This document shows positions 57,990 through 64,000 of a stretch of 64,000 nt of DNA, in pieces. Position 1 is the stretch's first letter; every line of letters begins with the position of its first letter. A model generated the notes under the pieces. It had not been told where the DNA came from, ran no database searches, and worked only from the letters and a program-made list of their open reading frames with translations. Source of the stretch: Corynebacterium vitaeruminis (GTDB lineage: Bacteria > Actinomycetota > Actinomycetes > Mycobacteriales > Mycobacteriaceae). Location: the NCBI RefSeq assembly GCF_001054325.1, contig NZ_JVVM01000009.1, positions 33,884 through 97,883 on the forward strand, written 5' to 3'. A program made the position numbers and the translations under genes.

Positions 57990-59222
57990 CTACCCGCCCT
58001 TAACTCCAAAAGCGCGGAGCACCGTGCCCATTTTGGCGCTGGTCTCCGTGACTTCTTCTTCTGGGTCGGAGTGCGACACGATGCCGCCTCCGGCCCATAG
58101 TCGTGCCACAGACCCCTCAGTGTCGATTTCGGCACAGCGAATGGAAACCACGAACTCACCGTCGCCATTCTCATCGCACCAGCCGACAGCGCCGGAGTAG
58201 AAGCCCCGGTCGGTCTCCACGGCCTGGATGACACCGAAGGCGGATTCCGTCGGCGTGCCACAAATAGCCGGTGTCGGGTGCACCACCAGTGCCAAATCCA
58301 GCGCGGACAGCGACGGATCCTTCAACCGACCGCGGATATGCGTGGCCAAGTGCCACATCTCGGCGGTACTCATCAGCTCGGGGCTGTCCGGAACATCCAG
58401 CGAACTGCACAGTGGCGCCAGGTTGTCGGCGATGTCGTCGACAACAAAGGCATGCTCGTCCAGATTCTTGCGCGAGTCCGCTAAACGACGCGCCGTCGCC
58501 CGGTCCACTCCTTCATTCCGTGACCTCGGCAGCGACCCTGCCAAGGGAAAAGCCTCAACGATGTCGCCTGTGCGGCGGACCAGCATCTCCGGGGAGGAAC
58601 CGATGAGCAACTTGCCCTCATAATCGGAACCGGCGGGGGATAAATCCACGACAAAGCCATCGCGGTTGGGGGATCCGTCGATAAGCCGTGATGCGAGTAG
58701 GAGCGGATCGATTGGGGGATCGATTTCGAGTTCCACAGCGCGCGCGAGCACGACCTTTTCCAGCGCCGAGTACTCGATGGTGCGGATGGCTGCGGCGATG
58801 CGCTCGGCGTGCTCGTCGAGTGGGGGATCGTACGCGACGATGTGGGCATGAGGCTTCGGTGCGTTCCAGCGGTAGTGTGCGGGCGGCTCCAGCGGCTGCG
58901 AGGAGCGGATGACTTCACGGGGAACGGTCAGGGCGGCGGGCTTGTCCAAGTCGAAGGGCAGCGCGCCGACCACCATCTTGTGAATGCCTGAGTGCAGTCC
59001 CTCGGCCGCGAGCCAGGGGTCGGAAAGCTGCTCTTCAATGCCTTGCGTGCGGATGGAGCCGTGCGCACGGGAGAGCAAAAAGTCCGGAGCGGTGGTCGGA
59101 CGCGAGGTGTCCCAGCGCGTCGAACGCTTCGGAGTCGCTGCAGGCTCGTTCGACGGGTGAGACTTCTCCTGCTGCTCTTCTTCGTTTCCGCCGCCCAGAG
59201 AGGGGTGGTTTTCCATGGACAT
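57990..59222 (-). CDS. isochorismate synthase
   Basis: 410 residues. Chorismate-binding enzyme. Core motifs: SALEKVVLARAVELEI, GKLLIGSSPEMLVRRTGDIVEAFPLAGSLPR, HLATHIRGRL, VVHPTPAICGTPTESA and FYSGAVGWCDENGDGEFVVSIRCAEI, with metal-binding glutamate in the last. It could feed menaquinone (MenF) or siderophore synthesis (EntC/DhbC); neither pathway is nearby, and menaquinone is the more general need. The first 60 residues are a Pro/Ser/Glu-rich extension. ATG 59222 is preferred with TAGGG close by; ATG 59216 is an alternative. Confidence 0.87.
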   Translation of the reverse strand: MSMENHPSLGGGNEEEQQEKSHPSNEPAATPKRSTRWDTSRPTTAPDFLLSRAHGSIRTQGIEEQLSDPWLAAEGLHSGIHKMVVGALPFDLDKPAALTVPREVIRSSQPLEPPAHYRWNAPKPHAHIVAYDPPLDEHAERIAAAIRTIEYSALEKVVLARAVELEIDPPIDPLLLASRLIDGSPNRDGFVVDLSPAGSDYEGKLLIGSSPEMLVRRTGDIVEAFPLAGSLPRSRNEGVDRATARRLADSRKNLDEHAFVVDDIADNLAPLCSSLDVPDSPELMSTAEMWHLATHIRGRLKDPSLSALDLALVVHPTPAICGTPTESAFGVIQAVETDRGFYSGAVGWCDENGDGEFVVSIRCAEIDTEGSVARLWAGGGIVSHSDPEEEVTETSAKMGTVLRAFGVKGG

Positions 59223-59278
59223 AGCCCTAACCCGCCTCCTCAATCTAAACCCAGTTGTGCTCCAGTTTAAAGGGCAGG

Positions 59279-60001
59279 CTAACCCCTACCCAAAAAGGGC
59301 ATACCGGCAGCGGTAATCGTGAGCTGGTCGATGACTGCACTCGCCGGGAGATTTGCGGCGTAGAGGAAAGTCTCCGCAGCCTGCTTGGCATCGAACATTG
59401 GCTCGCTGCCGGTGAACGTTCCCAGCAGGTCAGTCTGTGCATTGCCGATATCAATGCGCGTTGCCGTAATGCCATACTCGCGTCCGTCGAGGGCAAGTAC
59501 ATGGGTCATTCCCGCAAGCGCGCTTTTCGACGTCGCGTACGCCGCCGTATGAGCCCTTGGCACCTGCGCCGCGATAGAACAGTTGACCAGGATTCGGCCG
59601 CCCTCGCGCCCTGACTTCCCCTCACGCCCCGCCTTCATCCGCGAAAACGCCTCGCGTGCACACAGGAAGGACCCGACGACATTCGTATCGATGACCGTGC
59701 GGAAGTCCTCGATATCGGTCTCTCCAAATTCCGCGGGCGTGCCGGGCAGTCCCGCATTGAGCACCGCAACATCAATAGTTCCCGTAGCCGTCTGCGCGTC
59801 CTTAAACATCGCACGGACCTGCTCGGGATCGGTGATGTCACACTTCGAGTAGGTGATGTTGTCCGCCTCGGCGGCAACGGCCTCGAGCGCGTCGACACGC
59901 CTGCCACAGATATGCACATGCCAGCCATCGGCGGCGAAAGTCAGAGCAATTTCGCGGCCAATGCCCGCGCCGCCACCAGTTACTACTACCGTCTTGGTCA
60001 T
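59279..60001 (-). CDS. short-chain dehydrogenase/reductase
   Basis: 240 residues, classical SDR. Cofactor motif TGGGAGIGREIAL, then the CGRR position typical for NADP use, NAG in VLNAGLPGT, catalytic Ser in VNCSIAAQ and YATSK (Tyr-x-x-x-Lys). The substrate is unknown. ATG 60001 shares two bases with the start codon of the divergent isomerase-like gene. AATAAT (60009-60014) ends 7 nt before it, so its promoter must lie in the neighbour's coding region. No ribosome binding site is present. Confidence 0.87.
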   Translation of the reverse strand: MTKTVVVTGGGAGIGREIALTFAADGWHVHICGRRVDALEAVAAEADNITYSKCDITDPEQVRAMFKDAQTATGTIDVAVLNAGLPGTPAEFGETDIEDFRTVIDTNVVGSFLCAREAFSRMKAGREGKSGREGGRILVNCSIAAQVPRAHTAAYATSKSALAGMTHVLALDGREYGITATRIDIGNAQTDLLGTFTGSEPMFDAKQAAETFLYAANLPASAVIDQLTITAAGMPFLGRG

Positions 60002-60713
60002 GAGCACTATTATTAACTGTTCTACGGTTTACGCACACATGTCTCCGCGCGATGCGGTGAGTGCCGCGCGTGCCGACGGCTATGCGGCCGTGGAATTCTG
60101 GTGGCCATTCGACCTCGCAGTGCCCGCACCCGATGAGGTTTCCGCTTTTTGCGATCTCTTTGACGACGGCCTTCGCCTTCATGCCATGAACCTGTGGGGA
60201 GGGGACATGGCAGCGGGACAGCGGGGAGTGCTCGATACTGATGGGTTGCCTGCGGGGCACCTGGAGGCAGTGAGCCAGATTGCGCGAGCCACGGGGATGA
60301 AGTGCTCTAACGTGCTGCTGGGGCGCTCGGGGGAGCTAACGGACTTGCAGGTGCAAAGACTGACTGAGATTACTGCACAGCTGGAGCTCAGTGGGGTTCG
60401 CGCATTGATTGAGCCACTGTCCGGGATGAGCGATTATCCCATTACCGATCCCTGGCAGGCCGAGGAGTTAGCACAACAGACTGGTGCCGGCGTGCTCGCC
60501 GACTTCTACCACTTCGCGGCTAATGGCGTGGACGTGGATGCCTGGCTCACTGATGTAGAGGCTGGAAAAGTTAGCCTGCCTGCGCACGTTCAGATTGCAG
60601 ACTTCCCAGGCCGCGGCGCGCCGGGCACCGGCGAGGTACCGCTGCGCAGCTGGGTTGAGCGGCTGCGTGCGGCCGGATACGCCGGTGAAGTGGCAGGGGA
60701 GTGGACTCTGTAA
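60000..60713 (+). CDS. hydroxypyruvate-isomerase-like TIM-barrel protein
   Basis: 237 residues. Xylose-isomerase-like barrel: INCSTVYAHMSPRDAVSAARADGYAAVEFWWPF is the typical Hyi N-terminus, MNLWGGDMAAGQRGVL follows, and the metal ligands fit ALIEPLS (Glu), LADFYH (Asp/His) and VQIADFPGRGAPGTGEV (Asp). Hyi interconverts hydroxypyruvate and tartronate semialdehyde; the adjacent SDR could be the matching reductase, although it lacks tartronate-semialdehyde-reductase motifs. ATG 60000 has TACCGT (59987-59992) ending 7 nt upstream, inside the SDR gene, and no ribosome binding site. Confidence 0.82.
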   Translation: MSTIINCSTVYAHMSPRDAVSAARADGYAAVEFWWPFDLAVPAPDEVSAFCDLFDDGLRLHAMNLWGGDMAAGQRGVLDTDGLPAGHLEAVSQIARATGMKCSNVLLGRSGELTDLQVQRLTEITAQLELSGVRALIEPLSGMSDYPITDPWQAEELAQQTGAGVLADFYHFAANGVDVDAWLTDVEAGKVSLPAHVQIADFPGRGAPGTGEVPLRSWVERLRAAGYAGEVAGEWTL

Positions 60714-60717
60714 CCCA

Positions 60718-60744
60718 ATGTAAAACCCTATGTAAAACCCTATG
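60718..60744 (+). repeat. tandem duplication, 12-bp unit, after the isomerase-like gene
   Basis: ATGTAAAACCCT occurs twice without a gap (60718-60729, 60730-60741), followed by ATG of a third partial copy. It starts 5 bp after the stop codon. Confidence 0.8.
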
Positions 60745-60782
60745 CATGCCTGCAGGTGGGAGGGCGGGTATCGTGGGAAAGC

Positions 60783-62270
60783 ATGTCAGATGTTCGCGTA
60801 CGCTTTTGCCCGTCGCCAACCGGTACCCCGCACGTTGGCCTCATCCGCACCGCCCTGTTCAACTGGGCATATGCCCGTCACACTGGTGGCAAGCTGGTCT
60901 TCCGCATCGAAGATACCGATGCCGCTCGCGACTCCGAAGAGTCCTACCAGGCAATCATCGAGGCCCTGAATTGGCTCGGTATCGACTGGGACGAGGGCAT
61001 TGATGTCGGTGGCCCGCACGGCCCGTACCGTCAGTCGCAGCGCAAGGACATCTACGCCGATGTATTGCAGCGTCTTATCGACGCCGGCGAGGCCTACGAG
61101 GCCTTCTCTACCGCTGAAGAGGTTGAGGAGCGGCACAAGGCCGCTGGTCGTGACCCGAAGCTGGGCTACGACAACTACGACCGCAACCTCACCGAGGAGC
61201 AGAAGGAAGCCTTCCGCGCGGAGGGCCGCAAGCCGGTGATCCGCCTGCGCATGCCAGACGAGGACATTGTCTTCGAGGACCTCGTTCGCGGTCGCATTGA
61301 GTTCAAGGCTGGCCTGGTTCCGGACTTCGTCATTGCCCGCTCCAACGGTGAACCGCTCTACACCCTGGTTAACCCGGTGGATGACGCTCTGATGGAGATC
61401 ACTCACGTCCTGCGTGGTGAGGATCTGCTGCCATCGACCCCGCGACAGATTGCTCTCTACGAGTCCCTGAAGCGTATCGGTGTCGCCAAATTGACCCCGG
61501 AGTTCGGTCACCTGCCGTTCGTTATGGGCGAGGGTAATAAGAAGCTGTCCAAGCGCGACCCACAGTCCAACCTCTTCATCCACCGCGATAACGGTTTCAT
61601 CCGCGAGGGGCTGCTGAACTACCTGGCGCTGCTGGGCTGGTCCATGGACGGCGACCAGGACATCTTCACGATGGACGAGATGGTCAAGGCCTTCGATATC
61701 CACGATGTGCTGTCCAACCCGGCTCGCTTCGACCAGAAGAAGGCCGACGCCATTAACGCCGACCACATCCGCATGCTCGATCCGAAGGACTTCGAACAGC
61801 GTCTGCGCACCTACCTGGAAAGCCACTTCGACTTCCCGGCCGACTACCCGGCGGATAAGTTCGCTTTCCTGGCAACGCTGCTGCAGACCCGTGTGAAGAC
61901 GCTTTCCGACGCCTGGGACCTCTCGAAGTTCCTGGTCGTGGAAGAGGACGAGTTCACTTTCGATGAGCGCTCGGCACGCCGTAACTTCAAGGAAGATGCC
62001 GTCGCCGTCCTGGAGGCCACCATTGCAGCGGTGGAGCCGCTCAGCGACGAGGACTTCGTCACCGAGAAGCTCGAAGCCGCACTTCAGAAGGCCCTTATCG
62101 AGGATCTGGAGCTGAAGCCGCGCAAGGCCTTTGGCCCGGTGCGCGTGGCTGTAACTGGTGCTCAGGTGTCCCCACCGCTGTTTGAGTCCATGGAGCTGCT
62201 CGGTCGCAGCCGCAGCCTGAGCCGACTGCGCAAGGCGCTCGAGGTCACTCCTTTTACTGCTGCTCAGTAA
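60783..62270 (+). CDS. gltX: glutamyl-tRNA synthetase
   Basis: 495 residues. Class I synthetase: [28 protein letters not shown] contains the HIGH-like [15 protein letters not shown] is the family signature, and KLSKRD is the KMSKS-like motif. With GatCAB in the same window and no glutaminyl-tRNA synthetase seen, it should be the non-discriminating type that also charges tRNA(Gln) with glutamate. ATG 60783 has TATCGT (60769-60774) ending 8 nt upstream; no clear ribosome binding site. Its last 17 bp overlap the convergent AIPR-like gene. Confidence 0.95.
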   Translation: MSDVRVRFCPSPTGTPHVGLIRTALFNWAYARHTGGKLVFRIEDTDAARDSEESYQAIIEALNWLGIDWDEGIDVGGPHGPYRQSQRKDIYADVLQRLIDAGEAYEAFSTAEEVEERHKAAGRDPKLGYDNYDRNLTEEQKEAFRAEGRKPVIRLRMPDEDIVFEDLVRGRIEFKAGLVPDFVIARSNGEPLYTLVNPVDDALMEITHVLRGEDLLPSTPRQIALYESLKRIGVAKLTPEFGHLPFVMGEGNKKLSKRDPQSNLFIHRDNGFIREGLLNYLALLGWSMDGDQDIFTMDEMVKAFDIHDVLSNPARFDQKKADAINADHIRMLDPKDFEQRLRTYLESHFDFPADYPADKFAFLATLLQTRVKTLSDAWDLSKFLVVEEDEFTFDERSARRNFKEDAVAVLEATIAAVEPLSDEDFVTEKLEAALQKALIEDLELKPRKAFGPVRVAVTGAQVSPPLFESMELLGRSRSLSRLRKALEVTPFTAAQ

Positions 62271-63666
62271 AGAGAGCGAGCTGGGCTGAGCGATGCAAGT
62301 TCGTGTAAGAGCCTAGTTCCTTGCCCACCTTCTGTGGGTCGCGGTTCAACATATTCATGGAGGTTTCGCGGTAGTCCTTGACCAGCGAGCTCATGTGCTT
62401 ATTGAAGAACTCGTGCCAGTCGGTTCCCCAGTAGACCGTGCCGTCCTCGTTTCGCTTGAGCAGTGCGCCAAAGGCGTACACGAGCGGGTAGATGAACCCG
62501 TCCGGAATCGCGTAGCCGATGGGCTGACGGTAGAACTTCGAGTACTTCTGCGGAGTCTTGCCAGTCCGCAGGCTCTTCTTATTGGCCTTGTTGACTGCAT
62601 CAATGCCACCGAATTTGCCGCCGCTCTCGTTATAGAGATCGGGTAGTTCCGCGTTGATGCGCTCGAAAATGTCGATGAAGTCGCGCGTAAGGTTCAAGGC
62701 ACTGCGAACCTGCTCGTTGTAGAGAACTACCTCTTCGGTGCGTTCATTGATGCTTTCGGTGTTGGGTTTGGTGACCTCCGGGGAGCTCATAACATCTTCG
62801 AAGCGGTCAAGCAGTTTGGCCTTGCCCGAATAGAGACTGGTGGGGGTCGGTGCTTCAATCTGCTTGCCATCGGCATCCTTCGGCAGGTCAATACAGGACA
62901 GCGGAATCCAGGCCATAGCGATGACATCGCTCACCTTCAGACGTCCAGTATCGTTGGTTCGCCACTGTACGTTGTCGCTGATTCCCTGCGGTAGTGCATG
63001 CTTCAAGTCATCGAAGTAGCCAGCGCGATTGAGTTTTGCCTCCGCCTTGAGCTCCGCATTGTTGTTGCGGGCCGCACAGATATCAAGCAGTGCATCGGAG
63101 AAGTCCTGAACGGTGTCTTCGTCTCGAGCACCGGGGACGAGTACCTCTACCGGAACTCGGGCGTCGAACTCGGTGAGGCTTTCGTCGTCAAGCAATTCCG
63201 CGATTTCTTCCGGGTGCTCCACCCAGACATCCTTCATATCGGACCAGGTCTTAATCTTGCGGCCGGGCAAAGGACCGAGCTTGCCCAAGATGAACAGTGC
63301 AATTGCCAGCGAGTTGTGACCGCCGTCGAGGATTCCTTCGATGCGACGGTTGCTGAAGGTGAAGCGGTAAAGATTGTCTTCACTGGTGAACTGCGTTGAA
63401 GCCAGGAGCACGCCCTTGGACTTATAAGCGAAGAGCTCTGGTGTGGTGTCGATGGTTTCCATGATGGCATCGGTGATGCGACCGGTGCGAGACACGCGCG
63501 GGTTGGCATCGAGGTTGAGAGCCGAGATGATTTTCGCGAACTGACGGATAGTGACGGTGCCGATGACGCGGCCAATAGTGCCGTTCATCTGCTCGGTGAC
63601 GTCGGAGAACTCCAACTCGAGCGTGATGGGGGCGGTTTTTGTTGCCGTTGTTGTTGGGGAAGTCAT
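62254..63666 (-). CDS. AIPR-like protein, possible phage-defence gene
   Basis: 470 residues, not a standard housekeeping protein. The N-terminal half matches the layout of AIPR (abortive infection phage resistance) proteins: [34 protein letters not shown], then [17 protein letters not shown], with DGGH at residues 114-117 in the place of the family's NGxQT. The rest has no motif I know; [37 protein letters not shown] is near the end. DGQHR/DndB-type proteins also carry DGxHR, so that is an alternative. There is a good GAAAGG ribosome binding site before ATG 63666. It lies between gltX and tRNA-Gln, with repeats upstream. The function is unproven. Confidence 0.5.
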   Translation of the reverse strand: MTSPTTTATKTAPITLELEFSDVTEQMNGTIGRVIGTVTIRQFAKIISALNLDANPRVSRTGRITDAIMETIDTTPELFAYKSKGVLLASTQFTSEDNLYRFTFSNRRIEGILDGGHNSLAIALFILGKLGPLPGRKIKTWSDMKDVWVEHPEEIAELLDDESLTEFDARVPVEVLVPGARDEDTVQDFSDALLDICAARNNNAELKAEAKLNRAGYFDDLKHALPQGISDNVQWRTNDTGRLKVSDVIAMAWIPLSCIDLPKDADGKQIEAPTPTSLYSGKAKLLDRFEDVMSSPEVTKPNTESINERTEEVVLYNEQVRSALNLTRDFIDIFERINAELPDLYNESGGKFGGIDAVNKANKKSLRTGKTPQKYSKFYRQPIGYAIPDGFIYPLVYAFGALLKRNEDGTVYWGTDWHEFFNKHMSSLVKDYRETSMNMLNRDPQKVGKELGSYTNLHRSAQLALFTEQQ

Positions 63667-63793
63667 GAAGCTTGCCTTTCAGGGATGGTTTTGGGTGTGT
63701 GGCGGCTGTTTGCTGCCGCTTCACCACGAAGTGTCTCCTGAAGGGCGGATCGGCCTTTATGCGTGATCGAATGGACTTTCGATCTGGGGTCGA

Positions 63794-63829
63794 ATTAGTT
63801 ATATGCACCGCATTAGTTATGCATTAGTT
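63794..63829. repeat. three ATTAGTT repeats upstream of the AIPR-like gene
   Basis: ATTAGTT occurs at 63794-63800, 63812-63818 and 63823-63829; the copies are embedded in longer similar stretches with TGCAC (63804 and 63833). They lie 130-165 bp upstream of the AIPR-like start and about 120 bp before tRNA-Gln. Nothing else is recognisable in 63667-63950 apart from a GCGGC/GCCGC hairpin near 63701-63718. Confidence 0.45.
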
Positions 63830-63950
63830 TTGTGCACTACTGAGGTGGGCTGTGGGAGAGAGCTCGTGAATGCAAACAAGCCTTTGACCAGGTGATTTGC
63901 TCTTGTTGACGCGAATTGGCTATATTATTCCTCGTTGCGTTCAGCAGCGA

Positions 63951-64000
63951 TGGCCTATGGTGTAATTGGCAACACAACGGTTTCTGGTACCGTCATTCTA
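63951..64000 (+). tRNA. tRNA-Gln (anticodon CUG), 5' part
   Basis: The first 50 nt are in the window. D-stem GTGT/ACAC with AATTGGCA loop, anticodon stem ACGGT/ACCGT with loop TTCTGGT, so the anticodon is CUG (Gln). The gene starts with T at position 1, consistent with the U1-A72 pair that marks bacterial tRNA(Gln) for the GatCAB amidotransferase. A -10-like TATATT/TATTAT lies near 63921-63928. Confidence 0.9.

Overview
The window is a piece of a Corynebacterium chromosome. The evidence is the gene content (GlgE glycogen pathway, an MscCG-type mechanosensitive channel beside ilvB, ActA-type CoA-transferases, an MMPL transporter) and the gene order glgB-glgE ... etfBA-nifS-mnmA ... ligA-gatCA ... 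pfkA ... gatB ... ilvD-mscCG-ilvBNC ... serA ... leuB ... odx ... gltX. As I remember it, this order is largely shared with the cg1381-cg1463 part of C. glutamicum. I cannot name the species. Almost all of the DNA is ordinary chromosomal backbone; there is no prophage, insertion sequence, CRISPR array or rRNA.

Layout. 1-2551 (minus): 5' part of glgB, then glgE. 2694-5624 (plus): ABC ATPase, NUDIX hydrolase, THUMP-like methyltransferase. 5962-7746: etfB-etfA. 7968-11482: cysteine desulfurase, mnmA, a MetE-like protein. 11415-14495: TetR regulator and divergent MMPL transporter. 14545-17430: DnaQ-like exonuclease and ligA. 17454-20620 (minus): glgP and an ACT-domain protein. 20848-22671: gatC-gatA. 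22770-25803: a three-gene FecCD-type importer. 25858-28497: pfkA and a YkvI-like membrane protein. 28524-30919: methyltransferase and divergent gatB. 30948-34450: lipoprotein, DoxX-like membrane protein, secreted beta-lactamase-fold protein. 34467-38691 (minus): ilvD, PH-like protein, mscCG. 39068-42587: ilvB-ilvN-ilvC. 42847-46405: surface lipoprotein and serA. 46529-52820 is the most accessory-looking block: two ActA paralogues around a G3E GTPase, then a DUF222/HNH endonuclease. 52871-57978: leuB, DinB-like, DUF294/CBS, DnaQ-like, odx. 57990-62270: isochorismate synthase, SDR, hydroxypyruvate-isomerase-like protein, gltX. 62254-63666: an AIPR-like gene, followed by the start of a tRNA-Gln at 63951.

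How the genes work together. GltX, GatA, GatB, GatC and tRNA-Gln(CUG) are all here; they make up the indirect route to Gln-tRNA(Gln) used by bacteria without glutaminyl-tRNA synthetase. ilvD, ilvBNC and leuB cover much of valine, isoleucine and leucine synthesis. glgB, glgE and glgP handle alpha-glucan.

Regulation. Fourteen genes show a TAnnnT-like -10 element ending 6-8 nt before the start codon and no convincing ribosome binding site (mscCG is the one with a nearby GGAG), which is the signature of leaderless mRNAs. Two specific operators stand out: a Zur-like box in the promoter of the G3E GTPase (49293-49307) and a LexA/SOS-like box upstream of the HNH endonuclease (51158-51173). The most unusual arrangement is the SDR/isomerase pair at 60000, whose divergent start codons overlap inside one CATG. 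The best candidate for an undescribed system is the AIPR-like gene between gltX and tRNA-Gln.
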